Below are positions 7,941 to 17,358 of a stretch of DNA of 64,000 bases, piece by piece. Within the stretch, counting starts at the first letter, position 1; each line of letters opens with the position of its first letter. The stretch spans positions 1,862,001-1,926,000 of the forward strand of contig NZ_CP109137.1 of NCBI RefSeq assembly GCF_035918095.1, in the 5' to 3' direction. Both the position numbers and the translations under genes were made by a program. A model generated the notes under the pieces. The model made no database searches. It saw nothing but the letters and a program-made list of their open reading frames with translations, and was not told where the DNA came from. Origin of the DNA: Streptomyces sp. NBC_01750. GTDB lineage: Bacteria > Actinomycetota > Actinomycetes > Streptomycetales > Streptomycetaceae.

Positions 7941-9092
7941 TCAGAACGCGGAGACTCCGGTGAGCGCGCGGCCGATGATCAGCTTCTGGATCTGACTGGT
8001 GCCTTCGTAGAGGGTCATCACGCGGGCGTCGCGCAGCAGTTTGCCGACCGGGTACTCGTCGATGTAGCCGTAACCGCCGAAGACCTGCAGAGCGTTGTTG
8101 GCACAGCGCACGGCGGCCTCGGATGCGAAGAGTTTGGCCTGGGACGCGGCGGTGGCGAAGTCCTCGCCGCGGTCGACGAGGTCGGCGACCCGCCAGGTCA
8201 GCAGCCTGGCCGCGTCCACATCCACCGAGATGTCGCTGATCAGCTCCTGGACCAGCTGGTACGAGGCGATGGACCTGCCGAACTGCTCGCGCTCGCCCGC
8301 ATAGCCGACTGCCGCGTCGAGGGCGGCCTGCGCGATGCCGACGCAGCCCGCCGCCACCGACATCCGCCCCTTGGCGAGCGCGGACATGGCGATGGCGAAG
8401 CCCTTGCCCTCGGGGCCGAGCAGAGTGGCCGCGGGGACACGGACGTCCTCGAGAACCAGTTCGGCGGTTGCCTGGCCGCGCAGGCCCAGCTTTCCGTGGA
8501 TGGTGCGACGGCTCAGTCCGGGCGTGTCGGCCGGCACCAGGAAGGCGGAGACGCCCTTGTGGCCGGGCGTGTCGTTGGTACGGGCGAAGAGGAGCACCAC
8601 ATCGGCCCAGGTGCCGTTGGTGATGAACATTTTGGAGCCGTTGATGACGTAGTCGTCGCCGTCCCGCACAGCCTTGGTGGTCAGATTTCCCGCATCGGAG
8701 CCGGTGCCCGGCTCCGTCAGCCCGAAGCAGCCGATCGCCTCACCGGCGGTGAGCCGGGGCAGCCACGCACGCTTCTGCGACTCGTCCCCCCAGGCAGCGA
8801 TCGTCTTGGCGACCAGCCCCAGGGATACGGAGACAATGCCGCGCACCGAGGAGTCGCCTCGCCCGAGCTCCTCCGTGACCAGGCAGTACGCCAGGTGGTC
8901 ACCGCCGGAGCCACCGTACTCCTCGTCGACGGTGAGCCCGAGGAAGCCCAGCGCGCCCAGCTTTTTGACGATCGATTTGTCGACGTTCTCGGCGCGGTCC
9001 CATGCGACGACATGCGGGGTGATCTCACGGTCGACGAAGTCCTTGGCCAGCTGCCGGACGGCTGCCTGCTCCTCGCTGAGCTCCAGGTTCAT
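7941..9092 (-). CDS. acyl-CoA dehydrogenase
   Basis: A 383-residue flavoprotein that would oxidise acyl-CoA to 2-enoyl-CoA and pass electrons to ETF. The signatures are present: CFGLTEPGTGSDAG and the FAD-contact region KMFITNGTWADVVLLF in the middle domain, and LQVFGGYGYIDEYPV and YEGTSQIQKLIIGR at the end, where the Glu of YEGT is the usual catalytic base. The start at MNLELSEEQ is preferred to the GTG 15 bases upstream because GGGGTGGG then lies at the right distance. It is divergent from a TetR gene with a palindrome in the gap, so it is probably that regulator's target. Confidence 0.93.
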   Translation of the reverse strand: MNLELSEEQAAVRQLAKDFVDREITPHVVAWDRAENVDKSIVKKLGALGFLGLTVDEEYGGSGGDHLAYCLVTEELGRGDSSVRGIVSVSLGLVAKTIAAWGDESQKRAWLPRLTAGEAIGCFGLTEPGTGSDAGNLTTKAVRDGDDYVINGSKMFITNGTWADVVLLFARTNDTPGHKGVSAFLVPADTPGLSRRTIHGKLGLRGQATAELVLEDVRVPAATLLGPEGKGFAIAMSALAKGRMSVAAGCVGIAQAALDAAVGYAGEREQFGRSIASYQLVQELISDISVDVDAARLLTWRVADLVDRGEDFATAASQAKLFASEAAVRCANNALQVFGGYGYIDEYPVGKLLRDARVMTLYEGTSQIQKLIIGRALTGVSAF

Positions 9093-9110
9093 TCGCGCCC
9101 ACCCCACTTT

Positions 9111-9129
9111 TAACTATCACTGCTAGTTT
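9111..9129. promoter_or_regulatory. candidate operator AACTA-N7-TAGTT between acyl-CoA dehydrogenase and tetR
   Basis: AACTATCACTGCTAGTT is an inverted repeat with 5-base arms and a 7-base centre. It lies about 20 bases from one start codon and 29 from the other. A closely similar element precedes the aldehyde dehydrogenase gene near 15.9 kb. Confidence 0.68.
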
Positions 9130-9157
9130 CTTGCTGGCAGGCCCTACTATGTGCCGC

Positions 9158-9802
9158 ATGGCCCGACCGCGCAAGCCCCTCCTCAGCAGAGAACGCATCG
9201 TCGAAACGGCGAGCGCACTCGTGGACGCGGAGGGTCTGGAGGCCGTCTCCACCCGGCGGCTCGCCGCCGAGCTGGGCGTCAGCGGGCCCTCCCTCTACAA
9301 CCACTTCCGCAACAAGGACGAGATCCTCGAAGCGGTCGCCGACGCGATCAGCGCCCAGGTCGACCTGTCGATGTTCGAGGAGGACGACGCGCGCGACTGG
9401 CGCACCGCGCTCCACGACTGGGCCGTCTCCTACCGCGCCGCCCTGACCGCCCACCCCAACACGGTCCCTGTCCTCGCCCGCGGCCCAGGCCGCCGCCCGG
9501 CCGGCCTGCGGGTGGCCGACGCCGTCTTCGGCGCGATGGTCCGGGCCGGCTGGCCACCGGCCCAGGCGACCCATATCGGCGCCCTGATGCGGTACTTCAT
9601 CACCGGCTCGGCGCTCGGCTCCTTCGCCCGCGGATTCGTCGACGACGAAACGGCGTACGATCCGGCCGACTACCCGCATCTCGGCCAGGCCCATCTGCTC
9701 GCCGACCGGCAGCAGAAGGTGGACGAGGGCGCGTTCGAGACGGGGCTCCGGGCACTCATCGACGGCCTTGCCGTCCAGTACGCGGCCCTGGTGCGCACCT
9801 GA
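9158..9802 (+). CDS. TetR-family regulator with TetR-type C-terminal domain
   Basis: A 214-residue regulator starting MARPRKPLLSRERIV. The helix-turn-helix is well preserved: TRRLAAELGVSGPSLYNHFR. The C-terminal half, with MRYFITGSALGSFARGFVDD, resembles the tetracycline-repressor C-terminal family. The third in-frame start is chosen because it opens the usual TetR N-terminus. It is divergent from the acyl-CoA dehydrogenase gene. The same palindrome occurs before the aldehyde/alcohol dehydrogenase operon, so those genes may share its control. Ligand unknown. Confidence 0.9.
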   Translation: MARPRKPLLSRERIVETASALVDAEGLEAVSTRRLAAELGVSGPSLYNHFRNKDEILEAVADAISAQVDLSMFEEDDARDWRTALHDWAVSYRAALTAHPNTVPVLARGPGRRPAGLRVADAVFGAMVRAGWPPAQATHIGALMRYFITGSALGSFARGFVDDETAYDPADYPHLGQAHLLADRQQKVDEGAFETGLRALIDGLAVQYAALVRT

Positions 9803-9819
9803 CGGGCGGCGCGCCCGTC
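9801..9819 (+). terminator. hairpin at the end of the TetR gene
   Basis: GACGGGC pairs with GCCCGTC around a 5-base loop, beginning inside the stop codon of the TetR gene. Confidence 0.55.
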
Positions 9820-9935
9820 ATGGACAGCCCCTCATTCACCCCCTCAGGAACGGGCCTCTCCGGTGGAACCTCTCGGACCGGAGGCACCGGAACAGTTCGG
9901 CCACCGCCGAAGGGTGAATGGCCGATCCTGGAGTC

Positions 9936-10631
9936 ATGCAATCCAGAGACCTGGCCGCATTCGCCGCACTGCTGGCCGACGAGACCCGCGCCTCCTTCTG
10001 TCTCGTACTGCTCGACGGACGGGCCTGGACCGCCGGCGAACTCGCACGGCATGCGGGCGTCGCGGCGTCGACCGCCAGTGAGCATCTGGGCAAGCTCGTC
10101 ACAGGCGGGCTGCTCGCCGAGGAGCGGCAAGGGCGGCACCGGTACGTGCGCCTCGCCGACGAACACGTCGCACATCTCCTCGAGGAGCTCGCCTCGCATG
10201 CCGCCCCGGCACCCGCCCCGGCGCCGCGGTCCCTGCGGGTGGCGAGCGCGCGCAGTGCCATGGCGCGCGGGCGGACCTGCTACGACCATCTCGCCGGGCG
10301 GCTCGGGATCGAGATCACGCAGGCCATGACGGTACGCGGGCTGCTGCGCCAGGACACCGGTTTCGCCCTGACCGATCAAGGGACGGCATGGTTCGGCGAG
10401 TTGGGCATCGAACTGCGGCGGAAGGGGCGACGTCCGCTCGCACGGGGATGTCTGGACTGGACCGAGCGCAAACCGCATCTCGCCGGCATCGCCGGGGCGG
10501 AGCTGTGCCGGCATGCGCTGGATGCGGGCTGGTGCGTACGGATCGGATCCGAGCGTGCGGTGAAGGTGACCGCGGCCGGCGAGCGGGCGCTGGGCGAGCT
10601 GCTCGGCATCGAGCCGGAGATATTGCGGTGA
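9936..10631 (+). CDS. ArsR-like winged-helix transcriptional regulator
   Basis: A 231-residue protein. Residues 1-90 form an ArsR-type winged helix: LADETRASFCLVLLDGRAWTA, then AGELARHAGVAASTASEHLG, then the wing RQGRHRYVRLA. The rest is a conserved second domain with Cys residues in GRTCYDHL, RGCLDWTER and GWCVRIG. It is longer than the metal-sensing ArsR proteins, and no ELCVC metal motif was seen, so metal sensing is not supported. The ATG giving MQSRDLAAF is chosen. Inverted CATTCACCC/GGGTGAATG elements lie upstream. Confidence 0.82.
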   Translation: MQSRDLAAFAALLADETRASFCLVLLDGRAWTAGELARHAGVAASTASEHLGKLVTGGLLAEERQGRHRYVRLADEHVAHLLEELASHAAPAPAPAPRSLRVASARSAMARGRTCYDHLAGRLGIEITQAMTVRGLLRQDTGFALTDQGTAWFGELGIELRRKGRRPLARGCLDWTERKPHLAGIAGAELCRHALDAGWCVRIGSERAVKVTAAGERALGELLGIEPEILR

Positions 10632-10663
10632 GCGCCGAATGGCCGGGGACGTACGGTCGCCCC

Positions 10664-11686
10664 ATGACGAACCCCGCACACCCCGTCCCCCGCCCGCAGT
10701 GGCCCGCGCTGGCCGCGGCCGGCGTCACCGTGCTGCTGTGGGCCTCGGCCTTTGTGTCGATCCGCAGCGCGGGCGATGCGTACTCTCCCGGCGCACTCGC
10801 CCTCGGAAGGCTGCTCGCCGGGTCCCTCGTACTCGGCGTCTTCCTGCTGATACGGCGCGAGGGGCTGCCGCCGCGAGCCGCCTGGCCCGGGATCGCAGTC
10901 TCGGGGCTGCTCTGGTTCGGGGTCTACATGGTGGTGCTCAACTGGGGTGAGCAGCAGGTCGACGCGGGCACGGCCGCGATGGTCGTGAACATCGGGCCGA
11001 TCCTCATCGCGCTGCTCGGCGCGCGGCTGCTGGGCGAGGCGCTGCCGCCGCGGCTGCTGGCCGGCATGGCGGTGTCGTTCGCAGGAGCGGTGACCGTCGG
11101 GCTCTCGATGTCGGGCGAGGGCAGCGCATCCGCGCTGGGAGTGCTGCTGTGTCTGCTGGCGGCGGTGGGGTACGCGGCCGGGGTGGTCGGTCAGAAGCCG
11201 GCGCTGGCCCGTGCGAGCGCACTGCAGGTGACGACGTTCGGGTGTCTGGTCGGGGCGGTGGCCTGTCTGCCGTTCGTCGGGCAGCTGGTCGACGAGGCGA
11301 GCCGGGCGCCCGTGACGGCGACGCTCAACATGGTCTATCTGGGGGTGTTCCCGACCGCGCTGGCGTTCACGACGTGGGCCTATGCCCTGGCACGTACGAC
11401 GGCGGGACGGATGGGCGCGACGACGTATGCCGTCCCCGCTCTGGTCGTCCTGATGTCCTGGCTGGCGCTGGACGAGGTGCCGGCCGGGCTGACGCTGGCA
11501 GGAGGCGCCCTGTGCCTGGCCGGTGTGGCCGTCTCCCGCTCCCGGGGCCGGGCTCGGCGGCCGGTGACGGAAGCGGGGGCCGACGCCTCCGCGTTCGGGG
11601 CCGGGACGCCGGAGACAGGAACAGCGGAGACCGGACCGGCGAACACGGGACCGGCGGGGTCCGGTGCCGGGCCCCGTCAGACCTGA
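10664..11686 (+). CDS. EamA/DMT-family transporter
   Basis: A 340-residue membrane protein of the drug/metabolite transporter superfamily. It has ten predicted helices in two EamA repeats, e.g. WPALAAAGVTVLLWASAFVS at the start and TAGRMGATTYAVPALVVLMS in the second repeat. A hydrophilic, Thr/Gly/Ala-rich C-terminal tail of about 45 residues follows. Substrate unknown. The ATG is about 30 bases after the ArsR-like gene's stop, so the two may be co-transcribed and the regulator may control this transporter. Confidence 0.88.
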   Translation: MTNPAHPVPRPQWPALAAAGVTVLLWASAFVSIRSAGDAYSPGALALGRLLAGSLVLGVFLLIRREGLPPRAAWPGIAVSGLLWFGVYMVVLNWGEQQVDAGTAAMVVNIGPILIALLGARLLGEALPPRLLAGMAVSFAGAVTVGLSMSGEGSASALGVLLCLLAAVGYAAGVVGQKPALARASALQVTTFGCLVGAVACLPFVGQLVDEASRAPVTATLNMVYLGVFPTALAFTTWAYALARTTAGRMGATTYAVPALVVLMSWLALDEVPAGLTLAGGALCLAGVAVSRSRGRARRPVTEAGADASAFGAGTPETGTAETGPANTGPAGSGAGPRQT

Positions 11687-11726
11687 GCCGCGCGCTCCCG
11701 CAGCCACGCCGTTCCCGCCCCCGGGG

Positions 11727-11798
11727 CTCGTGAGCTCGTGAGTTCGTGAGCTCGTGAGCTCGTGAGCTCGTGAGCTCGTGAGCTCGTGAGCTCGTGAG
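11727..11798. repeat. nine tandem copies of the 8-base unit CTCGTGAG
   Basis: Nine head-to-tail units fill 72 bases without spacers. Eight are identical and the third has T in place of the first C. Each unit is itself a small inverted repeat (CTC-GT-GAG). The array lies between the stop codons of the EamA and MFS genes and is non-coding. Confidence 0.95.
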
Positions 11799-11801
11799 TG
11801 A

Positions 11802-11835
11802 GTACGGCCGCCGCGCCGGGGGGCGGCGGCCGTAC
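11802..11835. terminator. bidirectional hairpin between convergent transporter genes
   Basis: GTACGGCCGCCGC pairs perfectly with GCGGCGGCCGTAC over an 8-base loop. It lies just beyond the tandem repeat and 20 bases from the MFS stop codon. The perfect 13-base stem should work in both directions. Confidence 0.8.
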
Positions 11836-11855
11836 GGACGGAACGGAGTGCCGGC

Positions 11856-13181
11856 TCAATCCCGGGCGGCGGCCCGTGAGGCCAGGATCTTGATCGAGAC
11901 GAGGGCGATCACCGCCAGGCCGATGATGTAGCCGGAGACGGCCATCGAAGTGCCGGTCGCCTCCAGCAGCAGGACCATCATGAACGGAGCCAGGCCGCCG
12001 CCGAGGACCGCGGCTATCTGGTAGCCGAGCGAGGCTCCGGTGTAGCGCATCTCGGCGGTGAAGAGTTCGGCGAACAGCGCCGCCTGCGGCCCGTACATGA
12101 TGCTGAGGAAACAGCTGGTGACGAAGGTGCCGACGCCCAGCCAGAGCAGTGACTTGGTGTCGATCAGCAGGAACATCGGAATTGCCCAGACCAGCAGGCC
12201 GACCGCGCCCGCGGCGTAGATGCGCAGCCGTCCGATGCGGTCGGAGAGGGCCGCGGCCGCGGGTATCAGCGCCAGCTGGGTGAGGCTGACGCAGAGCGAG
12301 ACGGTGAGCACGGCGCTGCGCTTCATCTCGAGTTCGCGGGTCGCGTAGTCGAGCACGCCGGTGATGATGATGTAGAAGGTGGCGGTGTTCACCGCGAAGG
12401 AACCGCCGGCCAGGAAGACCGTGCCGAGGTGCTTGCGCAGGATCGTACGGAGCGGTGAGCGGGGCTCGCTCTTCTCCTGTGCGGCCAGGGCCTGCTCGGC
12501 CTCGCGGAATGCGGGCGTCTCCTCGACCCGGGTGTGGATGAACCAGGCGAGGGCGAGGACGAGGAAGCCGACGAAGAACGGGACCCGCCATCCCCAGGTG
12601 GCGAAGGTGGAGTCACTGGTGACGGCACCGGCGACCAGGAAGACAGTGTTGGCGGTCACCACTCCGATGGGGACGCCGAGCTGGACCAGGCTCCCGTACA
12701 GCCCGCGCTTGCCCTCCGGGGCGTACTCCGTGGCCATCAGCATCGCGCCGCCCCACTGGGCGCCGACCGCGATGCCCTGGACCACGCGGAGCAGGACGAG
12801 CAGCACGGGGGCGGCGATGCCGATCGTCTCGTACGTCGGGAGGAGGCCGATTCCGGTGGTGGCGACGCCCATCAGGGTCAGCGCGACGACGAGCATCGGC
12901 TTGCGGCCGTGCTTGTCGCCGAGCTGGCCCGCGATGATCCCGCCGATGGGCCGGGCGAGGAAGCCGACCGCGAAGGTGGCGAAGGCGGCGAGCACACCGG
13001 CCGATGAGCTGCCGGAGGGGAAGTAGAGGTCGCCGAGGACGAGAGCCGCGGCGATGCCGAAGACGAAGTAGTCGTACCACTCGACGGCGGAGGCGAGGGC
13101 GGCGGCTGTGGCCACCCTGCGGCGGTTCGGGTCGGCGGGGGCCGGGGCGGTGCTGTCGGTGAGCTGTGCGGCCGTGTCCAT
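11856..13181 (-). CDS. MFS transporter, metabolite:H+ symporter (MHS) type
   Basis: A 441-residue, 12-helix transporter. It has the MHS/ShiA/ProP-type opening VEWYDYFVFGIAAALVLG, the loop 2-3 MFS signature GQLGDKHGRKPML, and RRVATAAALAS at the N-terminus. Family members import dicarboxylates, osmolytes or shikimate with protons. The internal ATG (MDTAAQLTD) is preferred: CGGAGTG lies before it and the upstream extension is non-hydrophobic and unlike the family. It converges on the EamA gene and lies downstream of the alcohol/aldehyde dehydrogenase operon, separated from it by a terminator. Confidence 0.9.
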   Translation of the reverse strand: MDTAAQLTDSTAPAPADPNRRRVATAAALASAVEWYDYFVFGIAAALVLGDLYFPSGSSSAGVLAAFATFAVGFLARPIGGIIAGQLGDKHGRKPMLVVALTLMGVATTGIGLLPTYETIGIAAPVLLVLLRVVQGIAVGAQWGGAMLMATEYAPEGKRGLYGSLVQLGVPIGVVTANTVFLVAGAVTSDSTFATWGWRVPFFVGFLVLALAWFIHTRVEETPAFREAEQALAAQEKSEPRSPLRTILRKHLGTVFLAGGSFAVNTATFYIIITGVLDYATRELEMKRSAVLTVSLCVSLTQLALIPAAAALSDRIGRLRIYAAGAVGLLVWAIPMFLLIDTKSLLWLGVGTFVTSCFLSIMYGPQAALFAELFTAEMRYTGASLGYQIAAVLGGGLAPFMMVLLLEATGTSMAVSGYIIGLAVIALVSIKILASRAAARD

Positions 13182-13319
13182 GCTGTGCACACTCCGATGG
13201 GTGCGGGGACGAGGAGTGCGGGGACCGTACCGACCGGGTGGTATGGCGGTCAACGGTTCGCGCACCAGGAGTTTTTGCCCGGGCATGACTCGTCAGCGGG
13301 AGTTCGAAGGCAGCACTGA

Positions 13320-13349
13320 CACCCCGGCCGCGCACGGGCGGCCGGGGTG
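13320..13349 (-). terminator. intrinsic hairpin after the alcohol dehydrogenase gene
   Basis: CACCCCGGCCGC pairs perfectly with GCGGCCGGGGTG over a 6-base loop, 16 bases beyond the alcohol dehydrogenase stop codon on the minus strand. Confidence 0.82.
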
Positions 13350-13364
13350 CTGCGGGAGCGGAAT

Positions 13365-14444
13365 CTAGAAGACGACCAGGGCCCGGCCCCCCTTGCCGGC
13401 GAGCATGTTGTCGAAGGCGGCGGGGATGCCGTCGAGCGCGATCCGCTCGGTGATCATGGAGCTCAGGTCGAGGCGTCCGGCGCGGATGTGTGCGGCGAGG
13501 ACGGGCAGGTCACGAGCCGGATCACTGTTGCCGTAGACGCAGCCGGAGAGCGTACGGCCCCAGTGGAAGATCTCCAGTGCGTTAAAGCTGACCTGCTGGT
13601 CCTTGCCTCCGATGCCGACGACCGTGGTGCGGCCGCCGCGGCGGGTGGAGTCCCATGCGGTGCGGATGGTGGCGGCCCGGCCGACACACTCGATGGCGAC
13701 GTCCGCACCCTGGCCGCCGGTGAGTTTACGGATCTCCTTGGCTGTGGTCTCGGAGGCGATGACGTACTCGGTGGCGCCCGCCCTGCGGGCGAGCGACTCC
13801 TTCTCCGGCGAGACATCGACCGCGATGACGGTCGAGGCGCCTGCGATCCGGGCGGACTGGAGGGTGGCGATGCCGACGCCGCCGACGCCGAAGACCACCA
13901 CCGACTCCCCCTGCCGGACGCGGGCGGAGTGATGGACGGCGCCGTAGCCGGTGAGGACCGCGCAGCCGAGCAGGGCGGCATCGGCGAGCGGGACGCCGTC
14001 CGGGACCGGCAGAACGCAGTTCGCGGCGACCACGGTCTCTTCGGCGAAGGCCGCGACGTTCAGGCCGGGGTGGAGTTCGACGCCGTCGGCGGTACGGGCG
14101 TAGACGCTTGCGGCGCCCGCGAGCGCGCCCGCGCACAGCCACACCTCGCCGATCCCGCAGTAGTGGCAACTCCCGCACGAAGGCGCCCAGTTGAGAACCA
14201 CGCCGTCGCCGGGGGCGACATGGGTGACGCCTTCACCGACGGAGACGACCGTGCCGGCGCCCTCATGGCCGAGGACGGCCGGGACGGGGACGCGCATGGT
14301 GCCGTTGGACAGGGACAGATCGGAGTGACAGACCCCGACGGCGGCGAGGCGGACCCTCACCCTGCCGGGGCCAGGCTCGGGCAGTTCGATGTCGGTGATC
14401 TCCAGCGGAGAGCCGACGGCGGGCAGTACGGCGGCGCGGACCAT
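13365..14444 (-). CDS. zinc-dependent alcohol dehydrogenase
   Basis: A 359-residue class III-like medium-chain dehydrogenase. Catalytic zinc ligands Cys39 (GVCHSD) and His60-Glu61 (GHEGAG) are present. The structural zinc site is complete: Cys90, Cys93, Cys96 and Cys104. The nucleotide fold shows FGVGGVGIATLQSA, then AVDVS, whose Asp suggests NAD(H). Its start is 19 bases after the aldehyde dehydrogenase stop, so the two form an operon that would turn an alcohol into an acid via the aldehyde. Substrate unknown. Confidence 0.92.
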   Translation of the reverse strand: MVRAAVLPAVGSPLEITDIELPEPGPGRVRVRLAAVGVCHSDLSLSNGTMRVPVPAVLGHEGAGTVVSVGEGVTHVAPGDGVVLNWAPSCGSCHYCGIGEVWLCAGALAGAASVYARTADGVELHPGLNVAAFAEETVVAANCVLPVPDGVPLADAALLGCAVLTGYGAVHHSARVRQGESVVVFGVGGVGIATLQSARIAGASTVIAVDVSPEKESLARRAGATEYVIASETTAKEIRKLTGGQGADVAIECVGRAATIRTAWDSTRRGGRTTVVGIGGKDQQVSFNALEIFHWGRTLSGCVYGNSDPARDLPVLAAHIRAGRLDLSSMITERIALDGIPAAFDNMLAGKGGRALVVF

Positions 14445-14463
14445 GATGGGTGGGACTCCCGGC

Positions 14464-15858
<1,395 letters not shown>

Positions 15859-15896
15859 CGCACTCCTCCAGAACCTGCGGTAGTCTTCCGGACCCC

Positions 15897-15915
15897 AAAC
15901 TAGCGGTGTTAGTTT
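15897..15915. promoter_or_regulatory. candidate operator AAACTA-N7-TAGTTT before the aldehyde dehydrogenase gene
   Basis: AAACTAGCGGTGTTAGTTT is an inverted repeat with 6-base arms and a 7-base centre. It shares AACTA-x-C-xx-TG-x-TAGTTT with the element between the acyl-CoA dehydrogenase and TetR genes. It lies in the 100-base gap between the ABC ATPase and aldehyde dehydrogenase genes, where the operon promoter should be. Confidence 0.68.
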
Positions 15916-15958
15916 TTGGGCGCCAGGGGCACCCGGGGTGAGGAGACCGGCGCAGGCT

Positions 15959-17305
15959 TCAGGCATCCAGCCCGAGGAGGTCGGCGGGAGCGGGACAGAT
16001 CCGTCGTCCTTGGTGGTCGAAGACGTAGAGATGCGCGAGGTCGACGAGGAGAGGCACCTGGGCGCCGGTACGCAGCCGGACGTCGGGGCCGGTCCTGACG
16101 ACCAGATCGCCCGTGGAAACGGCTTGGCGCTCGTACAACGGAGCGGCGGGCTCCGGCGCCGGGTCGTCGAGCACCACGACGGGACCCGAGACATGCGCGG
16201 CCGCACGCTCCTTCAGCCGGGTCAGCACGCTCGGGCCGCCGCTTCTTCCGCGGCGGCGGCGCGGGGTGGGCTGCGGCTTGGGCGACTCCAGATCGGCGAC
16301 CACGGCGGGCTGCGAGCCGGTGTTGAAGTACACCAGCGCTTCGTGCCCCTGGTACTCCATGTGCTCGACGATCCCGGTCAGAGCCACCTCGCCGGGGCGC
16401 GCCTGGCTCGGCGGAGCGATCCGGGTCGCCTCGGAACGCAGGCCGACGATGATCTGCCGGCCCTGCTGGATACGGAGCAGCTGGTGGTCGATGCTGAGGG
16501 GCTCGGGCAGCGGCAGCCGCTGCTTGCCCAGATCGATCGACATACGGCCGTCCAGCGGCGCGTACACGACGGCCTGCAGGAGGTTGATGCGCGGCGTGCC
16601 GATGAACGCGGCGACGAAGACATTCTCCGGCAGGGCATAGGTCTCGCGCGGGGTGCTCACCTGCTGCAGCACGCCACCGCGCATCACCGCGACCCGGTCG
16701 CCGAGCGACATCGCCTCGGCCTGGTCGTGCGTGACATAGACGGTGGTCACCCCCAACTCCGCGGTGAGCTGCGCGATTTCCGCCCGCAGATGATTACGCA
16801 GCTTGGCGTCGAGATTGGACAGCGGCTCGTCCATCAGGAAGACGGACGGCCGCCGGGAGATGGCACGGCCCATCGCGACCCGCTGGCGTTCGCCGCCGGA
16901 CAGCTGGCTGGGATAGCGGTCGAGGACATCCTCGATGCCGAGCATCCGGGCGGTGGCCTCGACCTGCGGGCCGATGTCCAGGCGGGGGTTCTCCAGTCGC
17001 AGCGGGAAGCCGATGTTCTCGCGGTTCGTCATGCTCGGGTACAGCGCGAAGTTCTGGAACACCATGGCCATCGCGCGTTCGCGAGGCGGGATGTAGTTGG
17101 CGTACTCGCCGTCGAGCAGCAACTCCCCCTCGGTGATGTCCTCGAGGCCGGCGATCATGCGCAGCACGGTCGACTTGCCGCAGCCCGAGGGGCCGAGCAG
17201 CACCACGAACTCCCCCGGCTCGATCTCCAGGGAGAAGCGGTCGACGGCACGGGTGCCGCGTCCGTACCTCTTACTGACGCTGTGCAGGGAAATGGCGCGA
17301 CTCAT
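15959..17305 (-). CDS. MsiK-like multiple-sugar ABC transporter ATPase
   Basis: A 448-residue nucleotide-binding subunit of the MalK/UgpC/MsiK class. Walker A is GPSGCGKST (38-46), Q-loop VFQNFALYPSM, signature LSGGERQR, Walker B VFLMDEPLSNLD and H-loop YVTHDQAE. The C-terminal half is the OB-type regulatory domain. It is about 70 residues longer than MsiK; the extra includes a basic PRRRRGRSGG linker near residue 350. No permease or binding-protein gene is beside it, as expected for a shared ATPase serving several sugar importers. It could be a second MsiK-type paralogue and not the main one. Confidence 0.88.
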   Translation of the reverse strand: MSRAISLHSVSKRYGRGTRAVDRFSLEIEPGEFVVLLGPSGCGKSTVLRMIAGLEDITEGELLLDGEYANYIPPRERAMAMVFQNFALYPSMTNRENIGFPLRLENPRLDIGPQVEATARMLGIEDVLDRYPSQLSGGERQRVAMGRAISRRPSVFLMDEPLSNLDAKLRNHLRAEIAQLTAELGVTTVYVTHDQAEAMSLGDRVAVMRGGVLQQVSTPRETYALPENVFVAAFIGTPRINLLQAVVYAPLDGRMSIDLGKQRLPLPEPLSIDHQLLRIQQGRQIIVGLRSEATRIAPPSQARPGEVALTGIVEHMEYQGHEALVYFNTGSQPAVVADLESPKPQPTPRRRRGRSGGPSVLTRLKERAAAHVSGPVVVLDDPAPEPAAPLYERQAVSTGDLVVRTGPDVRLRTGAQVPLLVDLAHLYVFDHQGRRICPAPADLLGLDA

Positions 17306-17358
17306 ATGGTTCCGCCAGGAGAAGAGGAGGAGCGACTGAGACGCCTGAAAATAGCCGA

